From assembly GCA_009617715.1 (NCBI GenBank), contig VTFK01000170.1:310001-374000 (forward strand): a stretch of 64,000 nt of DNA, in the 5' to 3' direction. Source of the DNA: Plectrocnemia conspersa (Eukaryota; Arthropoda; Insecta; Trichoptera; Polycentropodidae). The notes under the pieces were generated by a model. The model was not told the DNA's origin, did no database searches, and saw nothing but the letters and a program-made list of their open reading frames with translations. Position 1 is the stretch's first letter. The number at the start of each line of letters is the position of its first letter. Of the stretch, positions 1-9,839 are shown one piece after another. A program made the translations under genes and the position numbers.

Positions 1-760
1 CTAAATATGAGGCAATTTGCTTGTCGAATATTTTTACGCCTATTTTTAAAGACAGCTATAAAACAGGCGAGTAGTCAAATATATACGTTATTATAAATAA
101 TATAAAGTAAGCAAAAATATAAGATTTAACTTTTACTTAAATATAATAAACCAGTGGTATGAGTCCCATCTGGACCATTGTGGTTTATAATATCTATCGT
201 ATTTGAGAAATTACAAAAATTTAAGACTTTTCTTAAATTTTTGTAATCTCGCATAGGCTGTAATAATAGTTTATAATTATGACACTGATATATATATGTA
301 TATACTTTTAGCGAAATTTAATGTCTCACTATTTAGTATGTAATGATTTGGCTAACGTCGCAGATCTCAGACTCGAATTTTTATTTTTCGTAGAAAAATG
401 TTTTTCATGATTTTTTTTATTTTATGAAAAATATTTTTTTGTGTCGTTAAGAAATTATTTGTGGAAAATACAATATGCACATTGTAATATACAATATAAA
501 TCGAGTGGTGAAAATTAGTTTTTACAAAAATACGTTAAAGATGTAGGTACTAGATTAAGATTAAAATCAAAAAAACAATTTTTGCTCTTTGAAAAACACA
601 AGTGGATTTTGCATTTGACGCAGTACACATGTGCACTCAGGATATTTGCATTTAATGGTTTCCTTTTTATCGTAAAAGTGCAGCGTACGATAACCACTAT
701 TATATTGAACGTCCGACTCAACGTAATAATATAGTGTAAACTAAGGATCGAAGTCTCCGT
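1..760. other. AT-rich intron-like DNA, no gene seen
   Basis: No open frame with coding character is seen. There is an imperfect inverted repeat of oligo-A/T around 205-245 (an AATTTAAGACTTTTCTTAAATT core) and A/T runs at 380-450. Confidence 0.5.
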
Positions 761-769
761 TTCGTATCG

Positions 770-925
770 ATTGAGTAACTATAATGATTGATAATGAACG
801 ATAATTTTCGATAACTTTTCATTATCTATTATCGTTCGATATCGATCATGAACGATAATGAATTTTTCGATTATCGATCTCAAACGATAGTGATTGATAA
901 TGAACAAAATTATCGTTTGTTTAAG
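770..925. repeat. Cluster of inverted GATAAT/ATTATC motifs
   Basis: About 150 bp holds many copies of GATAATGAACGATAAT-like words in both orientations, together with TCGAT palindromes. Short clustered repeats like these are known near the ends of hAT elements, where transposase binds. A hAT-like coding scrap follows at 997, so this may be the subterminal region of that relic. No clear terminal inverted repeat was located. Confidence 0.45.
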
Positions 926-996
926 CGATATTTGCCGGGAAAGTACAAGATAAAACAATGTTAACCAATGGCGCGCGAAATTATGACTTCACGTTT

Positions 997-1122
997 ATGG
1001 CCGAACTAGTCCTGGTACTAGAAAAAGTTAAAGATGTGTGTGAGGGACTTTCTGCTGATGATTCACTGACCGCTAAAAAAATATTCCCATTTCTCCTATC
1101 TTGGAAAAGTGCTCGCTGCTGA
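997..1122 (+). pseudogene. Scrap of hAT-like transposase
   Basis: The 41-codon open stretch MAELVLVLEKVKDVCEGLSA and onward (DDSLTAKKIFPFLLSW) resembles the segment of hAT transposases where a helix (VLEPVKEATEELSG-like) precedes a conserved K/IIP motif. The frame ends at a stop exactly where the hAT deletion derivative at 1124 begins, so that insertion may have cut it. No continuation was recognised after 2238. The family call rests on short similarity read by eye. Confidence 0.38.
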
Positions 1123-1123
1123 C

Positions 1124-2238
1124 TAGAGTCTCCAATTCGAGTAATCGAGTACTCGATACTCGAGTATTTTTGTCTATTTTTTAAGTACTTGATAATCGAG
1201 TATTTTGAAAATTACTCGATTAATACTCGAAATTGAAAAATTTTGAAATATTTCAGAAACAAAAATAACTTTAACTCGGTCCGGTAAAGGTTAACGTCTT
1301 GCTTTTATTTGGCGTTTATGCCCGAAGTCCCGAGTTAGAGCGGTTACTATCAGGTATAATTTTTTCATAGTTCCATAGTTGCATAGTTCCTGTCGTCGGC
1401 TATGTTAGTTAGTTACGACGGAGAAATTTCTTTTGTGTTTTCTGTTCGACAGTCCCGACTTATCTAATTTATGGCAATGAACAATATGAAATATCAACAA
1501 AAATTTTTTTTAGGTTTTATGACTATGCAGTTGTAGCGTAAAGTGTTGTCAATTGTTTATACTGATCCCTCAGCTTAAAATATAAATCAAAACAATTGTG
1601 TGTTTTAAAGGCATTTAAAGTAAAGTCAGTTCTTTGCGAACCGTTTAGCTCTAGAGTGAAAGGGATTCACCCAAATACATCTTCGAAGGATATAGATTTA
1701 AAATCTTCGCATTAATCAGAAGGAGTAGAATATTGTATATTGTTAAGAAAAAAAATCTATTCAAGAAGAATTACAAAATGCTATTTTGTCAATAGTCGAA
1801 GGAAATAAGAGAAAAGCAGAGAAGGGAATGAAAGAAGAGAACATAAAAAAAGAGTTCAAAAAATTTTATATCTATAAAAAGCGAACAGATATAAATTAGA
1901 AGCCTTATCCAACGCGTTAATGACAATAAGTCCAACATCAACAGCAACGGAAAGGGTTTATTCCATAACGGGTATATTAAAACCAAAGGTTAGCAGTAAT
2001 ATTAAATTCGAGACACTTTTTGCATTATTGTTTTTGAAAAGTATGTTCGTGAAGTTAAAATAATTGTAAAAATTAACATACTAAGTATTTTATTTATTTA
2101 TTTATATGTGCACGAATTTGAATAATAGCTATTTTGGTACATTTGGTAAATACTCGAAAGTACTCGAATACTCGAGTATTTTAAAATTTTAATATTCGAT
2201 ACTCGAGTAGTTGATGGTTCGAGTAATTGGAGACTCTA
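1124..2238 (+). mobile_element. Non-autonomous hAT element, copy A
   Basis: This 1115-bp element starts TAGAGTCTCCAATTCGAGTA and ends TTCGAGTAATTGGAGACTCTA, a terminal inverted repeat of about 14 perfect bases (TAGAGTCTCCAATT). The subterminal regions carry clustered ACTCGA/TCGAGT words. It is nearly identical to copy B at 17503-18621. The 8 bp on each side (CTGCTGAC and GTGCGTAT) do not match, so the target duplication is lost or the copy arose by recombination. Near 1900-2060 is a remnant of the hAT C-terminal dimerisation region (TSTATERVFS-like), with an in-frame stop upstream. Confidence 0.85.
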
Positions 2239-2728
2239 GTGCGTATCATGGTTTACACATAGGTGTCATTTACGACTGCTGGACTAACTAAAGAAAACCA
2301 TGGTAAAAGTAAAGATTTATAAGAATATATCATGATAGACTAATCCGGGCTCGAATTTCATGTGGAACATAATGTTTTTAAATTTCTCTCTGAAAGATCG
2401 GGCATAGTGACATCTATAGATTATTAATTGTAATAATAGTTCTATTTTACAATTAATTTAAATACAAAAGTCTTCGATCAAGGTTACAGGGAATATGTTT
2501 AAGGAGCTAATAGGTCGATAAATATACAGAAGAAAGTTTTCAAGCATATATTCCTTGTCTGTTTGTCAAAAAATACAATGACAGAAAAAGTTCTAAAATG
2601 CTTTGTAAATGAGCTATTATAATCAATAATATTATCTAAACTCCATATGATTATGATGCATGACCCTGAAATATTTGTGTGTTATGGCTACTGGACCCCA
2701 CTTTTGAATGAATGCCGCCGCTCTTTTG

Positions 2729-2764
2729 TGACGTCACCGATCTAGACGTCATACCGTGACGTCA
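2729..2764. promoter_or_regulatory. Cluster of three CRE-like sites
   Basis: TGACGTCA occurs at 2729-2736 and 2757-2764, with a one-mismatch site AGACGTCA at 2744-2751. TGACGTCA is the consensus cAMP-response element bound by CREB/ATF bZIP proteins. Start-to-start spacing is 15 and 13 bp. The cluster borders a GC-rich block (2768-3060). Confidence 0.45.
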
Positions 2765-3060
2765 TTCGGTTCCCACGCTGACCAGTAGTGAAATAGTGTG
2801 GCACCACTCTGTGACAATATTGTCCCCCATTCTGAGCTGGCGCTTGATGGTAACCCTAACCCCAGGGCGCCCCATCGTTTGACTCTCGTGGCCCTGGGCG
2901 CGTGCCCGTCAGGATCGTATTTCCACGCACGGCTGCCGACCGCAATAACTCCATATAGTACGTGTGCTTTTTGCAGCCAGCCGATCGAAAACGAACGATA
3001 ATCGCTGTGTGTTGTTTTATATTGCACACTAGTAACATGACCGTTGAAAGTCAACGGGGA
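2765..3060. other. GC-rich island, function unclear
   Basis: About 300 bp of clearly GC-rich sequence lies in an AT-rich setting, open in several frames on both strands (for example a 67-codon frame at 2798-3001 on the plus strand). I see no splice sites that frame an exon and recognise no protein. It may be regulatory DNA linked to the CRE cluster or part of an unrecognised repeat. Confidence 0.4.
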
Positions 3061-3253
3061 GTGTAACAAATACAACTTATATAAATTATCTTTACTATAT
3101 TTATTAAAATCATAAAAAGGATTTTGAAAATATTATTGTTGTATTTTATAAAATATATAGTTTTTTTCATTTCGGATAGCGCAATCTTAGATACATTGTC
3201 AGCCCAATAAAGGATTAAGATAGTGAAATAAACTATAAAAACACAAGATCAAA

Positions 3254-3625
3254 GTGACTATACCCGCGTATGGCGAGGTACGCATCCAAAAAAATGTTAA
3301 TCTTGAGAAAGGTGTATCGATCATTGCTGACGCTTATTGCAAACAACGTTTAAAGATGGCATTTATGCAAAAACTTCACATGTTTTACGACTCGTGTGAT
3401 GTCGTGTTGCACTACAATAATGCGCGGCAGCACATATCACGAAACACGCTGCAAAAAAAAACAACAGCTTATTTAGGATTTGATAAGACACCCCTCGTAT
3501 TCACTGGACCTACTCCATGTTTTCAGTTTATTAAAAAATATATTAATATTGATTTAAAACCAGTTTCTATTAATATAGATTCACATGGATATCTAAATTT
3601 ATATAAAATAGATAAATTTATATAA
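3254..3625 (+). CDS. Unrecognised 123-codon open frame
   Basis: The longest open frame in this part of the window encodes 123 residues beginning MTIPAYGEVRIQKNVNLEKG. It has a helical-looking middle (KQRLKMAFMQKLHMFYDS) and a hydrophobic, Ile/Asn/Lys-rich tail. Mixed residue use and length exceed what AT-rich noise usually gives. No splice sites or start context support it as a host exon, and it sits between a GC-rich island and a hAT relic, so a mobile-element or viral origin is possible. I do not recognise a family. Confidence 0.3.
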   Translation: MTIPAYGEVRIQKNVNLEKGVSIIADAYCKQRLKMAFMQKLHMFYDSCDVVLHYNNARQHISRNTLQKKTTAYLGFDKTPLVFTGPTPCFQFIKKYINIDLKPVSINIDSHGYLNLYKIDKFI

Positions 3626-3819
3626 AATAGTGGCTATCACACAATGCGTTCATTAACTGTAAGTTCATGGATGAGAACAAATCAAGAATGATAGATGATT
3701 AATAAATCAGATAGCTGTACTTATTGAAGAGTTGTCCTATACTTCTGTTTTTGCATGCGGTACTTCAAATAGTATTTGGAAACGCAGGTGCTGACAGATG
3801 AAAGAAAAGTTTTTAAAGA

Positions 3820-5640
3820 GTGGGCCAACGATGAAATCATATATTCTGGGAAAGATTGAAAATAATTAGATCACAGAGAATCTGCTGCACACAAAGTAAC
3901 GTTAACAATTATTTCTGATACGGAAAAAAAAAAGATTTTAATTTAATTTTTAAATCTTGAGAAATAGTAATAAGAGCAAAAAAATAGAAGGGCACATAAA
4001 GAAGCAAAGAAAAGTCAAGCGTCCTTTACTTAAAAAAATAATTTATCTATAAGGACTGTATGGAATTGAAATGGCAAGTCTTATTCATTCATCAAACTCA
4101 TGCAGCAATATTGTGAATCATATAAGTGATAAAATGAGAAAAAATGTATTTTAAGAAATTGTTTAATCGAAAAATATAATTTCATTGCTAATTGATAAAT
4201 CAACCACAATTAGAAAAAAAACAGTCTCATTGTATATGTTTGATGCTGTATCGAAAGTGTTGTAATGAATTCACCGATTAATTTATTTTAAATTTAATCA
4301 AATTTAAAAACGTAACGGCAAATGGAATATTTGAGTACTTATTCCAATGTCTTGATTTTTATGATATGACAGAAGATTATTTAGGAAAATAATTGGTTTT
4401 GGTAGCATGCGATGGCGCTGCTATATTAGAATGTAAAATTTAAGTAGAGTACGCTCGGGATAAGGATTCCGGTTTGTTATTGTGTGCGTGAACTGTGTGG
4501 CTCAAAACAATTTCGCTCAGAATATTTAATTTTTTTATTTTAAAAGAAAATATATGTTTATTTAACATACATACATCTGAGCTAAGTTGGAAATATCAAT
4601 GGACAATTAAAAATATATTATATAATTGAAGAAACCAGACATTGATGTCATTAATTAAATATTTGCAAAATTCAAAATCTTTCACTAGTCAAAAAAATAA
4701 TGAAGTCTTTAGCTATTCTTCAAAAGCAAAAAGATATAAAATGGGGAAAGAAATTATTCGCAGATTGCTTAATGGCTCGACGACTCTATTAAATCATTAG
4801 AATCCATTGAATAAATTAAAAAATTATCATTGGCGCAACAATAAGAATAATAACTTTTTTAAGCCTTACAGAAAATAGTGTAAAAGAACCAACAACGTAC
4901 GGATTAATGGAAAAATAATTAAAATATTTTGATCTACGGGTAAGAGAACGAATAACTTACAGTGTATATTTGAAGCCTTGATATCAATTATGGACAGTGG
5001 GCATATCTGGGCTAAGCCAATATCAACACAAAATTATTTAAAATAAATCACTAGAGAAGATCGAACTTCTGTGCCACACTGCACTTTAATGACGAATACC
5101 AGCGTTGACGAATCAGCGACTGTCCTTAAAAGAGAAAGCGAGACAACGAAGTACACGCTACATCGCTTCTACCTCTCATATACATGTACACGCACACAAT
5201 AACAAACCGGCAACCTTATCCCGAGCGTAAAAAAAATCTGATAGAGAAATTTCCTTCCATTATAGTTTGCCATTGTGCTAATCACAGACTATAATTATCA
5301 GTAAGTGATGTTGTTATAAAATTTCAGGAATAAATAGATTGAAATCATCTATTCAAAAACTTTATGTTTTATACCATGCGTCGCCGAAAAATAATAGAAT
5401 TGCATTTATGTTCAGAATCATTAAATGCAAAAATTGGAAGAGTTTTAAGAATCCGATTCAGTTTCGGCTGTGTGGAATAATATTGAATCTCTTGTGCGTC
5501 ATTTTTAAGAAGCGATAAATGATCCCACAAAAAATAAAAATGGACACCTGCAGTATTTTTATTGAATGTGAAGCTGTACATTTCAAATCGAAAAATAAAT
5601 GCACTACTTCAAATTTTTGAAGAAAGAAAACCGAATTATG
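3820..5640 (+). pseudogene. hAT transposase relic, ZMYM6/KIAA1586 type
   Basis: The decayed plus-strand coding region is spread over three frames. Recognisable pieces are: NIVNHISDKMRKNVF near 4110; SLLIDKSTT near 4185, the first part of the RNase H-like core; VACDGAAILECK near 4400, which corresponds to the SDGAS.. segment; and, after a 0.78-kb insertion, IEKFPSIIVCHCANHRL near 5240-5290 and ISGINRLKSSIQKLY near 5330. Then comes SVSAVWNNIESLVRHF near 5460. This order matches hAT transposases of the ZMYM6/SCAND3/KIAA1586 kind. The gene carries many stops and has no intact ends, so it is long dead. It is split by the nested element at 4451-5228. Confidence 0.72.
4451..5228. mobile_element. TA-flanked 778-bp element nested in hAT gene
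   Basis: The termini are inverted over about 40 bp: the left reads TACGCTCGGGATAAGGATTC and the reverse complement of the right reads TACGCTCGGGATAAGGTTGC; both continue CGGTTTGTTATTGTGTGCGTG. A TA lies at each edge, the target duplication expected of Tc1/mariner-type elements. The insertion interrupts the relic transposase between its ILECK and IEKFPSII segments. The interior is AT-rich with no transposase I can recognise, so it is non-autonomous. The superfamily is inferred from the TA duplication only. Confidence 0.7.
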
Positions 5641-5654
5641 GACAGATTTTTCCA

Positions 5655-5800
5655 AGGAGGGGGGGAGGCAAAAGTTTGCCAGTCAGTGATGGTTTTCTAA
5701 AATTTCGATTTCATTAAGATTCATAGTATTTCAGTAAATGGCATGCATTTTTATAGTCAAATTCAAGGGTGAAGGAAAATGCGCACCGATCCCCAAATGG
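5655..5800 (-). repeat. MITE fragment, CAGGGACGT family
   Basis: A G-run (GGAGGGGGGGAGGC) is followed by TTCATAGTATTTCAGTAAATGG and ATAGTCAAATTCAAGG. This is the reverse complement of the interior of the complete copy at 29334-29517. The ends are eroded. Confidence 0.55.
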
Positions 5801-5822
5801 TGTCCTTGTTTAGAATTAACGT

Positions 5823-5850
5823 AAAAAGCAATAAAATCGTGCCGTCGCAG
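5823..5850 (+). repeat. Partial arm of foldback MITE
   Basis: AAAGCAATAAAATCGTGCCG and the following TCGC match the inner part of the foldback arm at 5927-6039, 100 bp away. This is a separate, truncated copy. Confidence 0.55.
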
Positions 5851-5926
5851 TTTAAATGCTCGGTTAAGACTTTATATAACAATATTACGACTTACAATAA
5901 GTGAGAATCGAATAAAGAACACATAA

Positions 5927-6156
5927 ACCGAATTTTTACCAATAGGAGAGCGCAAAAAACAATTATCCCTTCTCAGAAGTCAAAAATCCACGCCAAAAGC
6001 AATAAAATCGTGCCGTCGCCGTTGCAGTGGGAACGCTCGTTGCCGAGCGTTCCCACTGCAACGGCACCGACACGATTTTATTGCTTTTGACGTGAATTTT
6101 TGACTTCTGAGAAGTGATAATTGTTTTTGCGCTCTCCTATTGACCAAAATTCGATT
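5927..6156. repeat. Foldback MITE (near-perfect 113-bp hairpin arms)
   Basis: The left arm runs from AACCGAATTTTTACCAATAG to GGGAACGCTCG at 6039; the right arm starts CGAGCGTTCCC at 6044, with TTGC between. The arms are complementary almost throughout, with a handful of mismatches. Such palindromes are typical of foldback-type MITEs. Half-arm copies occur at 5823-5850 and 14121-14218. Confidence 0.85.
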
Positions 6157-6199
6157 TGAATATAATTTGATTACTACTATCATATCAGAAGTGCCTCAC

Positions 6200-6480
6200 A
6201 ATATCGGTAAGGATAGCTATCACATTTTTTAAACATAGAGTAATATCGAAGTGCAGACAAACTATAGAGCAACATGCGAGATGCGACGTCTGTCTTCCTT
6301 CTCCCACTTATTTTCCCTTGAGAGTTGAGTTGGCTTAGTTTGTGTTTTGGTTTTGATCTAATGAAAGTTCTAAAACTGTAATTAGCTTTAACACTTTCAT
6401 TAGGTCAAGCTGGGTTTGCTTAATTCATATTGGTTAAGCTTGAGTTTGAACAGAAAATTTACATTTCATACTATTTTTAT
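6200..6480 (+). repeat. Fragment of dispersed repeat family B
   Basis: ATATCGGTAAGGATAGCTAT, a nearby AACTATAGAGCA, and a GTTTGAACAG segment near 6446 match the start of the copy at 32090 in the same order. The class of this family is unknown. Confidence 0.4.
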
Positions 6481-6780
6481 TTTTTTTTTAAATTAAAGAA
6501 TATGAATTTATTTAGTATAACATAATATATTTTATATTAATTTTATAAAAAAATATTGAAGGCTTTTGTATCGAATTAAAAAATCCACAAAAACCGAATA
6601 ATGTATAATAGCGAAATTTAATAATCAATACAAAAAAGTAGTAAAATAAATCAAAGCAATAAATTGCTTTACGTGCAATATAATATAATATAATATATAA
6701 ACAACAACAGTAATAATTATTGAAAAATACGTAAAATTAACACACTCTCAGGTAATTTAACTAACTACTCAAAGGATTAA
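6480..6780. other. AT-rich intron-like DNA
   Basis: Nothing gene-like is seen. There is a short (ATAAT)n run at 6680-6700. Confidence 0.5.
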
Positions 6781-6784
6781 GAGC

Positions 6785-6970
6785 CAGAACGTCTATTTCT
6801 GTGGCCATCCAGCAGGCGTTGCACAATGATATATTTAATGACAGTTACGAGGAGCTGGTCTAGTTTGCATAATTTATTTTTAATATTTTATGATTGTTTA
6901 TTTTTTTATTTTTAATCTCAATTGTATTATTTTTTTGTGATTGTATAATTTCGTGCCCGATTTTCAAAGG
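6785..6970 (+). mobile_element. 3' end fragment of a Jockey/CR1-type LINE
   Basis: The text AGAACGTCTATTTCTGTGGCC and the peptide ALHNDIFNDSYEELV match the C-terminal end of the LINE copies at 59270-59560 (ALHIDIFKGKYEELVRFV) and, in reverse, at 24.6 kb (LHIDLFNVSYEELVQFV). The downstream TTTTAATATTTTATGATTG is also shared with the 59.5-kb copy. Confidence 0.7.
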
Positions 6971-7596
6971 TAGCGGTAAAAATTTGTGTTTTTTTTGTTA
7001 TAATGTTGTATGCTATAATTAGGTGACAATATTATGTGTCAGTTTAACATCAAACACCGTTCAGATAAATCAATTTTTTCTCAATAAAAAAAATTAAAAT
7101 GGAGAAAGTTATATTATATTTTACGGCATTTTATGTTATTGTCGGAAATGAGTGAGTGCTGGAACTGCGCAAAAACAGCTAGGACGTTTATTTAGAGCAT
7201 AGACTCTCAAATGTATTTGACTCATAACCCACTTTTCAACGACAAAAATTAATCTCATTTAATAATAAATTGAAAATGTAACAAAAAATAACAAAAAAGA
7301 GAATATTTTTTACTTATTAAAATAATAAATGCTATTAATGAAAATAATATTCTCATTAAAAAAAATCAAAATAAGTAAGTATCCTATTGATTCGGACCTA
7401 ACCCATAAGTAGCTGGAAAAAAACTTTTAAAAGATCCTAAAACGCATTATATTTTATACAAAAAATGATTCACTTTATTATAAATATAAAATATATTTTC
7501 TCCGTCGCACTCCATGAGAGAGTCAGTATTGCTCACCAAGATTTGATCATCACCCCCACGTTGGGTGATATTGCCTCTTTGAGAACCTATGATTTA

Positions 7597-7670
7597 GACC
7601 AGCGATGTTCAGCCCGAGGCCCGCGGACTGCATGCGGCTCAGTCAATCTTTTTGTGCCCATTTATGGAGT
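7597..7670 (+). repeat. Possible hAT terminal sequence
   Basis: CAGCGATGTTCAGCCCGAGG followed by CCCGCGGACTGCATGCGGCT resembles the CAGNGNTGTC..GCGGCCC termini of Charlie/GTF2IRD2-type hATs, such as the copy at 56359. The other end was not found. Confidence 0.4.
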
Positions 7671-7749
7671 CATTACACATAAACGGCACAAAATCCAAAA
7701 AATAATAAAAAATCGTAAAAGTCAGATTACTTTACTTCAATAAAAAAAT

Positions 7750-8270
7750 CAGTCAAACTACTTCAATATTAAAAAGTGATATTTTATTTTTTTGGTGTTA
7801 AACTAAAGGCCTTATATTGCTTTTATATTGATGGAATATATTTATAATCCGCCACAAATAAATCACTCAAATCCGTTATGAAATCAGTGCAATGAAATAC
7901 GTTTCTGTCGTAATATATCTACGCAATATTTTTCATGGATTTTGCGCAGCTGAGCAATAAACAATAATATGATAATTATTATATCTGACTTTTTGGTGAA
8001 GGTTTGAATGAATGATTGCGTAAGTAATCTAAATACGCTGCTTGGTGGAGGTCGGTATTAAAAAAATCTGAATAAAGTAGGGTTCTATATATAGAACTCA
8101 CTTATCATAAAATAAATGCGATATACCTATGCGGTAATGTGGAAAATTATTTGTCCGTCTCGCTGTTCATCTGCTTTCAGAACATTTCGTGTATCTTTTA
8201 ACTTACAAGTGTTCATTTTGGATAAAATTTTATTTGCGAAATATAAAAATATTTCTGAGTAGTTAAATCG
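7750..8270. other. AT-rich DNA, no gene seen
   Basis: No coding signal, terminal repeat or tandem array was recognised. Confidence 0.45.
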
Positions 8271-8289
8271 ATTTGTTGACTTTTCAACG

Positions 8290-8505
8290 GAAGAAATATG
8301 CTTAGCCGTCGGGAGAAAGAGAGCACCTTGGAAGACAACGTGTCCGTCCGCCACACCTCTCTCGGGGCGGCGGCGTCGATGTTAACCGGAAGCGTCGCCA
8401 TAGAAACAGGCCGGGCGGGCCGCATCGATCAGCGCCGTCGCGCCGCCGCGGCCCGACAACACCTTCGCCGCCGCAGATCTTCATCATCGTCGCCAAGAGG
8501 TTATG
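8290..8505. promoter_or_regulatory. CpG-rich island
   Basis: About 200 bp is very rich in CG dinucleotides (GGGGCGGCGGCGTCGATG, CGCCGTCGCGCCGCCGCGG). Open frames exist on both strands, but they are expected at this composition, and I see no matched acceptor/donor pair. A promoter, enhancer or untranslated exon is possible. Confidence 0.35.
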
Positions 8506-8699
8506 CGGGAATTTTCTTATCGGTTAATGTAGCTCGTATCAGGTGCTCCGTGTACCGTACGAAAATAACTAGACACTATTGTAGTACAGGCTGATCGATT
8601 TAGAAATTAACATTTGTAAAATAATAATGAAAATAATATATTGGTATAAATATATATAATAAAAGTTGTTTTTTTTCGAGGTTTGTTTTAAAATTTTTC

Positions 8700-9020
8700 T
8701 ATCGACAGACAATTTGACAGCTGACAGCTGAGAGCTGAGACATTCGATGAGTGCATAATTTCGCTTAACGGACGTGTGAATTGGCCGTGAAGATCGTGTG
8801 AATTACCACCTTTGGATTATTTTCTGCGAGGATAAGTAAAAACGCGAGTCTACGCCGATAAACTAGAGACGATGGACGACTTGGAAGCCAACAGTCGCCG
8901 CGTTATCTGCTCGAATAAGTGGTCGAAAATTGCACTTATGAGCCAAGCGTGATGCCCATATGCCCGAAATCATATTTAAATACTAATGGAATAAAAGTAT
9001 CTTTCCAATAAAACCACTAC
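8700..9020 (+). other. Possible short transcribed unit with 26-codon ORF
   Basis: A moderately GC-rich stretch contains an ORF at 8872-8952 (MDDLEANSRRVICSNKWSKI.., 26 codons). It is followed within about 60 bp by two AATAAA signals (GGAATAAAAG and CCAATAAAAC). Upstream is a small GACAGCTGA repeat. No poly-A tract or target duplication is seen, so a processed pseudogene is not clearly supported. It could be an untranslated exon, a small gene or chance. Confidence 0.25.
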
Positions 9021-9159
9021 TACGGTCATTAACACGATTTTTATGTGTTTTATTTTATTTTACAGTTTTCTATCTATAAAAAAACACCATTTAGTTCCAA
9101 AAATTAGGCAATGTAATTAATTACAGATCTCAAGTCAGCCACAAGTTTAAATATTTAAG

Positions 9160-9340
9160 AAGAATGCATGGATCTAATCTAATACAGTCATATCCGAATT
9201 TTAATATTACATTAATGTTAATTTTAAAATAAATGGTCACTGTAGCCTCTACTGAAAGAGGCTTCAGTTAATTAAAACTTATTTAGAACCTTTTTAGGAT
9301 CGTCATTTGCTAAAAAGTAATACTATTAGTAATAGTTTTT
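9160..9340 (+). pseudogene. C-terminal scrap of hAT transposase
   Basis: The peptide PNFNITLMLIL-MVTVASTERGFS, then IKTYLEPF-RSS in a shifted frame, corresponds to the hAT C-terminal dimerisation region (VTVASGERSFSKLKLIKTYL.RSTM in the family). It has stops and frameshifts, and no termini were found. Confidence 0.6.
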
Positions 9341-9839
9341 AATTGCAAAGTTTTGTTTACTCTATTATTAACTGTTTGCAATATTAAATTCATTAATTAT
9401 ATTATTTTATAAATACATTAACACGTTATATATAGTGATATTTTTTGATCCAATTCTTTAATGTTATTTGCTCTTAAAGCCCAATGTGTATATTTATGAC
9501 TTTTCAAATGTATTTTTAATACAGACATTAGACACAAAAAAGGTATATATAATCTTAACAATTCCATAATCTTGCTAGCATTTTTAGAAATAAAATTAAG
9601 GCTGTGAACATCTGTACATTACTTGTACATATTGCCATTTCCTTGACCAGAGGTAAATGTAGCATTTTTTCTATATTTTTTTTTTGGATTTTGAAAATTT
9701 TCAATTCACAGACTACAAATTTGACCCTCTTTCCATCGTTCACCTGAGGCAAGTGTCTCGCTCGCTTACCCTTGTAATGATCGAGCTTCAAGAGCAACTA
9801 TACTATCGTAGAATTATCGTATAATTATTTTAAGACATT

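Noticed and set aside
2749..3075. Minus-strand 108-codon frame as a gene
   Set aside because: It overlaps open frames in other phases in the same GC-rich island and has no start or splice support.
8298..8594. 98-codon plus frame with an Arg/Ser-rich stretch as a protein
   Set aside because: The CpG-rich block is open on both strands and RRRAAAARQHLRRRRSSSS is what CG-rich triplets give by chance; no acceptor or donor was found.
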